Below are positions 1 to 5,993 of a DNA stretch of 12,936 nucleotides, in pieces (positions within the stretch are counted from its first letter, which is position 1; each line of letters opens with the position of its first letter). Below the pieces are notes generated by a model. That model had not been told where the DNA came from. It ran no database searches and saw only the letters and a list, made by a program, of their open reading frames with translations. Position numbers and translations under genes: made by a program. Origin of the DNA: DATGLE01 sp035294325 (lineage in GTDB: Bacteria; Chloroflexota; Ktedonobacteria; Ktedonobacterales; Ktedonobacteraceae); the NCBI GenBank assembly GCA_035294325.1, contig DATGLE010000084.1:1-12936 (forward strand). Reading direction: 5' to 3'.

Positions 1-2
1 CC

Positions 3-70
3 GTCTTCTACCTGCCCCCGTCTTCTACCCGCCCCCGTCTTCTACCTGCCCACGTCTTCTACCCCCGCCT
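3..70. repeat. 17-nt tandem repeat array at window edge
   Basis: The core GTCTTCTACC starts at 3, 20, 37 and 54, an exact 17-bp period, and is followed each time by a C-rich spacer. The array lies downstream of the murI stop codon and may continue to the left of the window. The last copy degenerates into C-rich sequence. No protein or RNA gene is apparent here. An open reading frame on the minus strand crosses the array, but it is low-complexity and I do not regard it as a gene. Confidence 0.8.
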
Positions 71-94
71 CTTTCTCCATTCCTTGCATTTCGT

Positions 95-934
95 TTAGAT
101 ATTTGCCTCACAGGCAGCCACAGGATACCCAAGAATATCGCGAGCAACGCGGCTGAAAGAATCGGGATTGCCGCTGCACCAGATCTGGAGCGTCCCCTCG
201 CCCTGCGGCTGGCCCGGCCCTGCGGGATGCAGCATCCCCTCGGCATCGAGTACCGCATGCGTCCGCCGCGCAATAGCCGAGGCGCTATCGATCACCTGCA
301 CGTTCTTGCCCACGACGCGCTCGATCACCGGGCGCAGAGCGGGAAAATGCGTGCATCCGAGCACGAGCACGTCGATATCCTGAGCGAGCAGGGGACGCAG
401 GGCGCAGCGCACGGTCTCTTCAACCTCCGGGCCGTCAAGTTCGCCGCGCTCGACCAGCGTTACCATCTCTGGACATCCGACGGCGTAGACCTGGATGCCC
501 TCGGCAAAATCGTCGATAAGCTGGCGCAGGTACGCGGCCTTCGCGGCCTGGTTAGTGGCGGCCACGCCGATGCGCCCATGCCTGGTCAGGCGAGCGGCGG
601 GCTTTACTGCTGGCACAACTCCCACGAAGGGAAGCGAGAAGGTGGCGCGCAGCGTGTTGAGCGCCGCCTGCGAGGCGGTATTGCAGGCAATGACGATCAG
701 CTTCACGCCCTGCTCGATCAGAAAGCGGCAGGCATTCGTCGTCAGATTGGTGATGTCGGCGTCGCTTCTCGCGCCATAAGGAATGTGCGCGGTATCGCCA
801 AAATAGATGTAGTTCTCTGCGGGGAGTTCCTGGCGGAGCGCGGAGAGGATGGTCAGCCCTCCCGCTCCCGAATCGAAGACGCCGATGGGCGCCAGAGATA
901 TCTCTCTCTCATTATCTCTATCTTGCTCTTCCAT
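95..934 (-). CDS. murI: Glutamate racemase
   Basis: It interconverts L- and D-glutamate in the cytoplasm without a cofactor, supplying D-Glu for peptidoglycan. Seen in the sequence, numbered from the chosen ATG (279 aa): the N-terminal signature IGVFDSGAGG around residues 17-26 with the active-site Asp-Ser pair, the first catalytic Cys in ACNTAS near residue 84, and the second catalytic Cys in GCTHFP near residue 194 with its His. All are hallmarks of the Asp/Glu racemase family, and the length is normal. Start: an in-frame TTG at 946 would add four residues. I prefer the ATG at 934, but neither has a strong Shine-Dalgarno sequence (only weak GA-rich sequence). It follows the mutase gene on the same strand, about 110 bp away, with a 61-bp perfect hairpin between them, so co-transcription is uncertain. 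The stop codon is TAA at 95-97. Confidence 0.95.
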   Translation of the reverse strand: MEEQDRDNEREISLAPIGVFDSGAGGLTILSALRQELPAENYIYFGDTAHIPYGARSDADITNLTTNACRFLIEQGVKLIVIACNTASQAALNTLRATFSLPFVGVVPAVKPAARLTRHGRIGVAATNQAAKAAYLRQLIDDFAEGIQVYAVGCPEMVTLVERGELDGPEVEETVRCALRPLLAQDIDVLVLGCTHFPALRPVIERVVGKNVQVIDSASAIARRTHAVLDAEGMLHPAGPGQPQGEGTLQIWCSGNPDSFSRVARDILGYPVAACEANI

Positions 935-958
935 AAAATACTTCAATCTATTCTCATA

Positions 959-1045
959 AGCGCCGGCGAACGGCGCTCTTGATTTAGTATGGTGCTCGAT
1001 AAGGTGGAGGCCCGCAGGGCCTCCACCTTATCGAGCACCATACTA
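959..1045 (-). repeat. Hairpin-plus-motif element A
   Basis: Perfect inverted repeat with arms 985-1013 and 1017-1045 (29 bp each) and a 3-nt loop GCA. On its left, 7 nt away, is a small stem-loop at 959-977 (AGCGCCG, loop GCGAA, CGGCGCT), related to the GAGCGCC...GGCGC motif found beside the other hairpins of this window. The right arm ends in the mutase TAG stop codon (1043-1045). It lies between the mutase and murI and could terminate or attenuate transcription. There is no T-run, so it is not a canonical terminator. Confidence 0.85.
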
Positions 1046-2710
1046 TTCAATGCTGCGGAATTCGTGCTGCTCGCCGAAGACACGGCGCATGGCATCGCTG
1101 ATCTCGCCCAGCGTTGCGTATGCCTCGACGGCATCGATAATCAGGGGCATGAGGTTCTCCGTGCCGGCTGCTGCCTGTTCGAGCGCGCTCAATCTCTGCC
1201 GCACCAGTTCGTTGTCGCGGCGCTGGCGCAGTGCGGCAAGCTTCGCCTTCTGCCGCCTGCCCACTTCCGGGTCAACGTGCAGCAGCGCGGGCCGCTCCTC
1301 CTCTTCCTGCACGAAGCGATTGACGCCGACGACGATGGCACGCTGCTGCTCCATAGCAAGCTGGTAATCATAGGCCGCCTGCTCTATCTCGGCCTGCATA
1401 AAGCCGCGCTCGATGGCCCGCACGCTGCCGCCCAGTTCGTCTATCTGCTGGATGTAGCGCCAGGCTCGCTCCTCAATGGCATTGGTCAGCGACTCGACGT
1501 AGTAGGAGCCAGCCAGCGGATCAACCACGTCGGCCACCCCGGTCTCGTAGGCCAGGATCTGCTGTGTGCGCAGGGCGATGCGAGCGGACTCCTCGGTTGG
1601 CAGGGAGAGCGCTTCGTCCTTCGCGTTGGTGTGCAAGGACTGCGTGCCCCCCAGCGCTGCCGCGAGGGCCTGATACGCTGTGCGCACGATATTATTGTCG
1701 GGCTGTTGTGCCGTCAGCGTCGAACCGGCGGTCTGGGTATGGAAGCGCAGCATCATCGAACGCGGATCCTGCGCATGGAAGCGCTCGCGCATGATATGCG
1801 CCCACATGCGGCGCGCGGCGCGAAACTTGGCAACCTCCTCAAAGAGATTGTTATGGCTATTGAAAAAGAAAGAGAGCTGGCCGGCGAAGTGATCCACATC
1901 TAATCCGGCATCCAGCGCGCTCTGAACGTAGCTAATAGCGTTGGAGAGCGTGAAGGCGACCTCCTGCACAGCCGTCGCACCCGCCTCGCGGATGTGGTAG
2001 CCGCTGATACTGATGGTGTTCCAGCGCGGCAGATTTTCGGCGCAGTAGCGAAAAATATCGGTGACAATGCGCATGGAATGACGCGGCGGATAGATATACG
2101 TGCCGCGCGCGATATACTCTTTCAGGATATCGTTCTGCACCGTGCCGGAGAGCCTGCGTATCTCCGCGCCCTGCTTTCTGGCAACGGCGATATAGAGCGC
2201 CAGGAGGATGCTCGCGGTGGCATTGATGGTCATCGAGGTGCTGATACGTTCGAGCGGCAGGCCGTTCAAGAGGGTTTCCATATCCTCCAGGCTGGAGATA
2301 GAGACTCCGACCTTGCCAACCTCTCCTTCGGCCATCCTGTGATCGGCGTCATAGCCCATTTGCGTCGGGAGATCGAAGGCGACGGAGAGGCCGGTTGTGC
2401 CCTGAGAGAGCAGAAAATGGTAGCGCTTGTTCGATTCTTCGGCAGTGCCAAAACCTGCGTACTGGCGCATGGTCCAGAGCCGCGAGCGATACATGCCGGG
2501 ATGAATGCCACGCGTGAAGGGGAATTCGCCGGGGTAGCCCAGCTTTTCATGTGTGTCGAAGTCGCGCAGATCCTCTTCCGTGACCAGATCCGGCACCGGT
2601 ATATCAGAACTGGTGACAAATTGCTCGTGTCGCTGCTGTGCTTTTTCGCGCGCGCGCTGCGCGGTGGTCTGACGCCATTCCTCGGCGTTCTTGCTCATAT
2701 GCAGGTCCAT
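1043..2710 (-). CDS. Methylmalonyl-CoA mutase catalytic (large) subunit, lacking the B12-binding domain
   Basis: Adenosylcobalamin-dependent isomerisation of (R)-methylmalonyl-CoA and succinyl-CoA, a step of propionate metabolism. The protein is 555 aa from the chosen start. Seen: the TIM-barrel mutase signature WTMRQYAGFG (residues 79-88), TYIYPPRHSMRI (204-215), SISGYHIREAGAT (234-246), and TQTAGSTLTAQQP further on. By family knowledge, Tyr in RQYAGF (84) and Arg in SMRI (214) correspond to the residues that bind the methylmalonyl carboxylate; isobutyryl-type mutases replace them. His239 matches the active-site His. The protein ends about 80 residues after the barrel core, with no DxHxxG B12 motif, so it must pair with a separate cobalamin-binding subunit not in this window. 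Start: ATG at 2710 has AAAGGGGG 6 nt upstream. A longer frame back to 2767 would run across the TATAAT box, so I reject it. The TAG stop lies in a palindrome arm. Confidence 0.93.
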   Translation of the reverse strand: MDLHMSKNAEEWRQTTAQRAREKAQQRHEQFVTSSDIPVPDLVTEEDLRDFDTHEKLGYPGEFPFTRGIHPGMYRSRLWTMRQYAGFGTAEESNKRYHFLLSQGTTGLSVAFDLPTQMGYDADHRMAEGEVGKVGVSISSLEDMETLLNGLPLERISTSMTINATASILLALYIAVARKQGAEIRRLSGTVQNDILKEYIARGTYIYPPRHSMRIVTDIFRYCAENLPRWNTISISGYHIREAGATAVQEVAFTLSNAISYVQSALDAGLDVDHFAGQLSFFFNSHNNLFEEVAKFRAARRMWAHIMRERFHAQDPRSMMLRFHTQTAGSTLTAQQPDNNIVRTAYQALAAALGGTQSLHTNAKDEALSLPTEESARIALRTQQILAYETGVADVVDPLAGSYYVESLTNAIEERAWRYIQQIDELGGSVRAIERGFMQAEIEQAAYDYQLAMEQQRAIVVGVNRFVQEEEERPALLHVDPEVGRRQKAKLAALRQRRDNELVRQRLSALEQAAAGTENLMPLIIDAVEAYATLGEISDAMRRVFGEQHEFRSIE

Positions 2711-2716
2711 ACACAT

Positions 2717-2724
2717 CCCCCTTT
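2717..2724 (-). promoter_or_regulatory. Ribosome binding site deciding the mutase start
   Basis: AAAGGGGG on the minus strand, 6 nt upstream of the ATG at 2710. It selects this ATG over the ATG that directly abuts the purine run and over the ATG four codons downstream. Confidence 0.75.
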
Positions 2725-2735
2725 CATCACCTCGC

Positions 2736-2741
2736 ATTATA
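2736..2741 (-). promoter_or_regulatory. -10 box of the mutase promoter
   Basis: A perfect TATAAT on the minus strand, 25 nt upstream of the mutase ATG, implying a 5' leader of roughly 20 nt. No convincing TTGACA-like -35 lies 16-18 nt further upstream, so an activator or another sigma preference is possible. This is inference from sequence only. Confidence 0.55.
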
Positions 2742-2783
2742 GCATATGGGCAGCGAATGTATATCATTCCCGACGCCCTTACT

Positions 2784-2865
2784 CGCTTGCACCTGCTCCG
2801 CTCGCCTTATAGAAGTTAAGGTGTGGGAACATGTGGGCAGTGCACATTCCCACACCTTAACTTCT
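2784..2865 (-). repeat. Hairpin-plus-motif element B-left
   Basis: Inverted repeat with perfect 19-bp arms 2811-2829 and 2847-2865. An inner ATGTG/CACAT pairing extends the stem past a 1-nt bulge. On its left, read on the minus strand, 2784-2806 is a degenerate copy of the conserved motif (about 18 of 23 positions like the copy at 5223-5245). The junction CGCCTTATAGAAG (2803-2815) recurs exactly at element F (8594-8606). Confidence 0.65.
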
Positions 2866-2992
2866 CTTCTTTGCGCGCTTCTGCCACGCCAGCGATCTGG
2901 TCAGTGGTGTGGGAACATGTGGGCAGTGCACATTCCCACACCTTAACTTCTCTTCTTTGCGCACTTCTGCCGCGCCAGGGATCTGGTCAGTG
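2821..2992. repeat. 86-bp direct tandem duplication
   Basis: Unit 1 (2821-2906) and unit 2 (2907-2992) are the same length and I count three base differences between them. Each starts GTGTGGGAACATG and ends GATCTGGTCAGTG. Each contains its own small inverted repeat: GTGTGGGAA with TTCCCACAC. A third copy starts at 2993 with GTGTGGGA and then departs into a different hairpin. Confidence 0.9.
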
Positions 2993-3058
2993 GTGTGGGA
3001 GCGGGCGCTGAGCGCCCGCTCCCCACTGACCAGATCCTGCGAGCGCCACAGGCGCGAG
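2979..3058 (+). repeat. Hairpin-plus-motif element B-right
   Basis: Arms 2979-2992 plus 2997-3008 pair with 3012-3023 plus 3024-3037, giving 26 paired bases. A single 4-nt bulge GTGT (2993-2996) and a 3-nt loop TGA (3009-3011) complete the fold. The outer stem uses the end of the second 86-bp unit. One nucleotide after the hairpin comes the conserved small stem-loop at 3039-3058 (GAGCGCC-ACA-GGCGC core), oriented away from the hairpin. Confidence 0.8.
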
Positions 3059-3155
3059 AATGACAAAAGACTGCAACATATGGTATGGTTAATTGCAAGG
3101 CAACCAGGCGGCGTTGCCTGGAAAAGAACGATGAAAGATAGGAGACAGGCGTATC

Positions 3156-4223
3156 ATGACATCCACACTATTACTTGCGGGCATTGCTCAACATGTGATC
3201 AAAACGGATCGATTACGCACCGCCTACCTTGAGGCTGGTAATGGGAACGTACCTCTGGTGCTGGTTCACGGGAATTGTTCCTCCTCCCTCTTCTTCCAGG
3301 ATTTCATGCTGGCACTGGCCGCAATGGAGCGCTACAAGATCTACGCCCCGGATCTGCGCGGCTATGGCGATACCGAGACGGTGCCGGTGGATGCAACACG
3401 CGGGCTGGCCGACTTCTCGGACGACCTCGCGGCATTCGTAAGAGCGTTGAATCTCAGCCACTTTCATTTATTCGGCTGGTCGCTGGGAGGCAATGTCGCG
3501 TTGCAATACGCCATCGACTATCCCGGCGCCCTGCGTTCGCTCACTTTGCAGTCAACCGGCTCGCCTTTCGGCTTCGGTGGCACGAAAGGGGCGGAGGGTA
3601 CGCCAACCTGGCCCGACTATGCTGGAAGCGGCGGCGGAACGGCCAACCCCGCCTTTGTGCAGGCAATAGCGCAGGGGGATCGTGGAGACGGCCAGGCGTC
3701 GCCGCGTACCGTCATGAACACCTTCTATTTCAAGCCACCATTCCGCGCCGCCCCTGATCGCGAGGAAATCTATGTCAGCTCTCTTCTCTCGACGAAGACG
3801 ACGCCGGGCAATTATCCTGGCGATTCCGTCACCTCTCCGAACTGGCCGAACGTGGCCCCCGGCACTCAGGGAGTGAACAATGCACTCTCACCGAAATATA
3901 TGAACCAGGGCAACTTCGCCACGATCAATACAAAGCCGCCGGTGCTATGGATACATGGCAGCGACGATCAGATCGTCTCTGATACCTCGCTCTTCGATTT
4001 CGGTTTTCTCGGGCAACTGGGTGCCGTTCCCGGCTGGCCCGGCGCGGAGACTTACCCTCCTCAGCCAATGAAGACGCAGGTTCGCACAGTTCTGGAACGC
4101 TACCGGGCGAACGGCGGGGCGTATCGTGAGGTCGCTCTGCCCGATTGCGGGCACTCGCCACATATCGAGAAGCAGGATGAGGTGGTGGGGCTTTTCTCCG
4201 AGTTCGTCGATTCTCAGAGGTGA
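3156..4223 (+). CDS. Alpha/beta hydrolase
   Basis: A 355-aa soluble hydrolase of the alpha/beta fold; the substrate cannot be told from sequence. Seen: oxyanion motif HGN (38-40), DLRGYGDT (66-73), nucleophile elbow GWSLGG with Ser109, acid Asp270 or 271 in WIHGSDDQIV, and catalytic His333 in DCGHSPH. The cap region (about 135-258) is long and rich in Gly, Pro and Asn. A second insert of about 40 residues (285-325) separates the acid from the His. No signal peptide or membrane segment is evident. Start: ATG at 3156 has GGAG at 3141-3144, 11 nt upstream. It stands alone on the plus strand between two divergent or convergent genes. Fold and triad are confident; function (esterase, epoxide hydrolase, haloperoxidase-like or peptidase) is open. 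Confidence 0.9.
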   Translation: MTSTLLLAGIAQHVIKTDRLRTAYLEAGNGNVPLVLVHGNCSSSLFFQDFMLALAAMERYKIYAPDLRGYGDTETVPVDATRGLADFSDDLAAFVRALNLSHFHLFGWSLGGNVALQYAIDYPGALRSLTLQSTGSPFGFGGTKGAEGTPTWPDYAGSGGGTANPAFVQAIAQGDRGDGQASPRTVMNTFYFKPPFRAAPDREEIYVSSLLSTKTTPGNYPGDSVTSPNWPNVAPGTQGVNNALSPKYMNQGNFATINTKPPVLWIHGSDDQIVSDTSLFDFGFLGQLGAVPGWPGAETYPPQPMKTQVRTVLERYRANGGAYREVALPDCGHSPHIEKQDEVVGLFSEFVDSQR

Positions 4224-4278
4224 ATTAAACGACCCCGGGAAAGACGGCACAGGCCAGACGCCCCTTGCGGCCATCCGG

Positions 4279-4493
4279 CACAATGTAGAGACGCCCCTTG
4301 CGGGCGTCTGGCTTGCGGGCGTCTGGCTTGTGGGCGTCTGGCTTGCGGGCGTCTGGCTTGCGGGCGTCTGGCAACGCGCCTCCGGCAACGCACCTCCGGC
4401 AACGCACCTCCGGCAACACACCTCCGGCAACACACCTCCGGCAACGCGCCTCTGGCACAATGTAGAGACGCCCGCAAGGGGCGTCTCTACATT
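4279..4493. repeat. Compound tandem array framed by TGTAGAGACG palindrome copies
   Basis: Five 15-nt units (4297-4371, CTTGCGGGCGTCTGG with one T variant) are followed directly by six 14-nt units (4372-4455, consensus CAACRCRCCTCCGG). The array is framed by the same 18-nt direct repeat beginning CACAATGTAGAGACG at 4279-4296 and 4456-4473. The 15-nt unit is the loop plus right arm of the framing palindrome, which suggests slippage from it. It is not coding; the 15-nt period gives artificial pentapeptide repeats in several frames. Confidence 0.9.
4459..4493. terminator. Palindrome between convergent genes, possible bidirectional terminator
   Basis: Perfect 15-bp stem 4459-4473 / 4479-4493 (AATGTAGAGACGCCC arm) with a 5-nt loop GCAAG, 22 bp beyond the 3' end of the biotin carrier gene and downstream of the hydrolase. 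On the plus strand it is followed by a short T-rich stretch ATTTCTT. The TGTAGAGACG...CGTCTCTACA form resembles interspersed palindromes widespread in cyanobacteria and Chloroflexota, so it may be a repeat serving as a terminator. Confidence 0.55.
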
Positions 4494-4515
4494 TCTTGCC
4501 CCATCTGGCAAACAT

Positions 4516-5085
4516 TCATTGTTCGCCGGCGGCGATGACGATAAGCGTCTCGTTCTGGTCAACCGTCTGCCCTTTGCTTACGCGTACCTCCTTGACGGTC
4601 CCTGCGATAGGCGAGGAGAGATCGTTCTCCATTTTCATAGCCTCAAGTACCACCACGGTTTGTCCCTGCTCAACCCTGGCGCCCTGCTCCACGGGGACGC
4701 CGACCACGAGGCCAGGCATAGGGGCCTGCACTGTCGCCTCTCCGGCGCCCGCCGCCCCGCGCGCCAGCCCCGTCAGGAGCCTGGTACGTTCATCCTCGAC
4801 TCTGACCTCGAAGCGCTGCCCGGCAATCTGGATCTCGAAGGTCTCGCTATCTTTCTGGTCGGGCCTGGTGATGCAGCGAGCAAAAACATCGTAGGAGGCC
4901 CCGGCGATGATGAGGCTGTAATGGCCGCCCACGCTCGCATTTCTTCTGGCATCCGCCGCAAGTTGCGCAATCTGCCGCCAATCGATAGTGTGCTCCAGCC
5001 CCTCTAATGTAATACTGGACGGCAGGCCGTTTCCACTGACATCGATATGGTAGCTGTGCTCGTTCACGGTTGCGATATATGCCAT
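4516..5085 (-). CDS. Biotin carboxyl carrier protein (biotinyl-domain subunit of an acyl-CoA carboxylase)
   Basis: It carries biotin between the biotin carboxylase and the carboxyltransferase of an acetyl-/propionyl-CoA carboxylase. 189 aa from the chosen start. Seen: the C-terminal biotinyl domain (about 117-186) with the canonical VLEAMKMEND motif, biotinylated Lys151 and the partner turn SPIAGTV. The N-terminal part (about 1-100) is beta-rich with two related segments (YSLIIAGASYDVFA and FEIQIAGQRFEVRV), as in stand-alone carriers, joined by an Ala/Gly linker (108-116). Start: ATG at 5085 is preceded by GGAGGAGA at 5095-5102; the longer frame to 5214 runs into a palindrome and has no family support. 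With the mutase nearby, a propionyl-CoA carboxylase role is likely but inferred; the other subunits are not in the window. It converges with the hydrolase. Confidence 0.92.
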   Translation of the reverse strand: MAYIATVNEHSYHIDVSGNGLPSSITLEGLEHTIDWRQIAQLAADARRNASVGGHYSLIIAGASYDVFARCITRPDQKDSETFEIQIAGQRFEVRVEDERTRLLTGLARGAAGAGEATVQAPMPGLVVGVPVEQGARVEQGQTVVVLEAMKMENDLSSPIAGTVKEVRVSKGQTVDQNETLIVIAAGEQ

Positions 5086-5163
5086 AGCTTGATCTCTCCT
5101 CCGACACTGTGTTGTACCACCCTCACCCGCTGACCACGCGCACGGCTGCGCCACGCAATGAAC

Positions 5164-5245
5164 GTATGTGTGTGGTGTGGGCCAGGCGCTTCGCGCCTGG
5201 CCCACACCACACACATACAGAAGGCGAGCGCCGCAGGCGCGAGCA
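5164..5245 (+). repeat. Hairpin-plus-motif element C
   Basis: Perfect inverted repeat with 26-bp arms 5164-5189 and 5193-5218 and a 3-nt loop TTC. The tip is GTGGG-CCAG-GCGC. Four nucleotides to the right lies the best-conserved motif copy (5223-5245, core GAGCGCC-GCA-GGCGC), repeated as an exact 23-nt inverted copy at 7718-7740. It sits about 80 bp upstream of the biotin carrier start. Confidence 0.88.
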
Positions 5246-5305
5246 CGCGAAGGGGACAGCAGAGGTGAAGCCCTGCACTCCCATCATTGTATCATATTGC
5301 AAATT

Positions 5306-5349
5306 TTCTAACGTTGCTCTAACACTTTTCCTATGCGGTTCTAACAATG
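5306..5349 (+). promoter_or_regulatory. 11-bp-phased direct repeats, candidate OmpR/PhoB-family operator
   Basis: TCTAAC occurs at 5307, 5318 and 5340, that is 11 and 22 bp apart. The intervening 11-bp slot (5328-5338, beginning TTCCTA) looks like a degenerate unit, so four contiguous 11-bp units can be drawn. By family knowledge, 11-bp direct repeats of the TTAACA/CTTAAC type are the operator form of PhoB/PhoP response regulators. The array ends 7 bp before the -10 box, where such activators replace a -35. Regulator and signal are unknown. Confidence 0.5.
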
Positions 5350-5353
5350 GCTG

Positions 5354-5362
5354 TGGCATACT
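5354..5362 (+). promoter_or_regulatory. Extended -10 of the chaperonin operon promoter
   Basis: TGG followed by CATACT (4 of 6 matches to TATAAT, with the upstream TG of an extended -10). No good -35 lies 17 bp upstream; that position is covered by the last 11-bp repeat. The predicted start near 5369 gives a leader of about 43 nt before the Cys-rich gene at 5412. Confidence 0.45.
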
Positions 5363-5411
5363 CTCGACTGGAGGCTGAAATAGAGGAAGAGATAACACAG
5401 GACAAGAGGCA

Positions 5412-5663
5412 ATGTACGCGGAGAATCACAATCCACAAGGTATCGCCAGTGAGAATACTCATTGTCCTCCGCAGCAGGAAGGGCAGCCGCTGCGCTGCGC
5501 AAACTGCGATATAGAGATCCTCTGGTCTCCAACCGTTGTGCAGGGCAGAACCTATTGCTGCACAGGTTGCGCAGCGGGCGGCCCCTGCAACTGCGACTAT
5601 TCACAGTATCACTCGGTGAACATTGCCGGTGTTATCCATTACGGCATGAATGAACAGACTTGA
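5412..5663 (+). CDS. Small Cys-rich putative metal-binding protein, first gene of the groESL operon
   Basis: 83 aa, not assigned to a named function. Seen: a polar N-terminus of about 25 residues, then CxxC (Cys29, Cys32), a short beta-rich middle, and YCCTGCAAGGPCNC with Cys49, 50, 53, 59 and 61, followed by an aromatic/His-containing tail. The CxxC...YCCxGC layout resembles the short metal-binding module at the N-terminus of some heavy-metal P-type ATPases, so Zn2+ or another soft metal is a reasonable guess. It could also be a redox-sensitive thiol protein. Start: ATG at 5412, with AGGA (5399-5402) 9 nt upstream. Its stop is 15 bp before groES, and the phased repeats and -10 upstream serve all three genes, so it is probably co-expressed with the chaperonin. 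It is clearly a gene by spacing and Cys pattern; its role is open. Confidence 0.8.
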   Translation: MYAENHNPQGIASENTHCPPQQEGQPLRCANCDIEILWSPTVVQGRTYCCTGCAAGGPCNCDYSQYHSVNIAGVIHYGMNEQT

Positions 5664-5678
5664 AAAGGAGAATGGAGA

Positions 5679-5969
5679 GTGGCAAAGATTCATCCAATTG
5701 GCGACCGTGTGGTCGTAAAGCCAGCGCCAAAAGAGGAAGTGACGAAAAGCGGTATCGTTATTCCTGATACCGCGAAAGAGAAGCCCCAGGAGGGGACCGT
5801 AATAGCCGTCGGAAGTGGGCGCTTGCTGGATAACGGCGATCGCGCACCGATTGATGTGCGCGAGGGTGATCGCGTGCTCTTCGCCAAATATGGCGGCACA
5901 GAGTTCAAGCTGGACGAAGAAGAGTACCTGGTACTCAAAGAGAGCGATATACTCGCCGTTATCGGATAG
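5679..5969 (+). CDS. groES: Co-chaperonin GroES
   Basis: The 10-kDa lid of the GroEL chamber, acting as a heptamer in the cytoplasm. 96 aa, the usual length. Seen: N-terminal IHPIGDRVVVKP (4-15), the mobile loop (about 17-35) with the SGIVIPDTA segment that binds GroEL, EGTVIAVGSG (38-47), and the C-terminal YLVLKESDILAVIG typical of the family. Start: GTG at 5679 with AAGGAG at 5665-5670, 8 nt upstream. Second gene of the operon, 24 bp before groEL. Confidence 0.97.
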   Translation: MAKIHPIGDRVVVKPAPKEEVTKSGIVIPDTAKEKPQEGTVIAVGSGRLLDNGDRAPIDVREGDRVLFAKYGGTEFKLDEEEYLVLKESDILAVIG

Positions 5970-5993
5970 TCTCGAAGGGAAGGAAAATGCACT

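Larger units (their letters stand above)
2711..3155. other. 445-bp divergent spacer between mutase and hydrolase
   Basis: No gene seen. It contains the mutase promoter and Shine-Dalgarno on the minus strand, hairpin element B-left, an 86-bp tandem duplication, a third altered unit folded into a strong hairpin followed by the GAGCGCC motif, and a leader of about 95 bp before the hydrolase. In that leader, AGGCAAC (3098-3104) can pair with GTTGCCT (3113-3119). No clear plus-strand promoter was found for the hydrolase. Confidence 0.7.
5086..5411. other. 326-bp divergent spacer between biotin carrier and chaperonin operon
   Basis: No gene seen. It contains the biotin carrier Shine-Dalgarno (minus), hairpin element C with its motif (5164-5245), and the phased repeats and extended -10 that probably drive the chaperonin operon (5306-5362). 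No CIRCE operator (TTAGCACTC-N9-GAGTGCTAA) was found, although this is where one would be expected. Confidence 0.7.

Noticed and set aside
227..982. Plus-strand open frames opposite murI and, at 989-1903 and 1994-2812, opposite the mutase
   Set aside because: The minus-strand genes have full catalytic motifs; the opposite frames have no family features and are shadows.
1043..2710. Isobutyryl-CoA or 2-hydroxyisobutyryl-CoA mutase
   Set aside because: The Tyr in RQYAGF and Arg in SMRI that mark methylmalonyl-CoA mutase are both present; those relatives replace them.
4297..4455. CRISPR array
   Set aside because: Units are directly abutting 15- and 14-mers with no unique spacers, and no cas genes are present.
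3945..5007. Open frames across the 4279-4493 array giving pentapeptide-type repeats (for example GVWLA or SQTPA)
   Set aside because: The repeats come from the 15-nt period, which is a multiple of three, and are open in several frames on both strands. No Shine-Dalgarno or conserved domain is present.
5086..5411. CIRCE operator upstream of groES
   Set aside because: Looked for TTAGCACTC-N9-GAGTGCTAA and near matches; only scattered partial pieces such as GCACTC, with no inverted partner.
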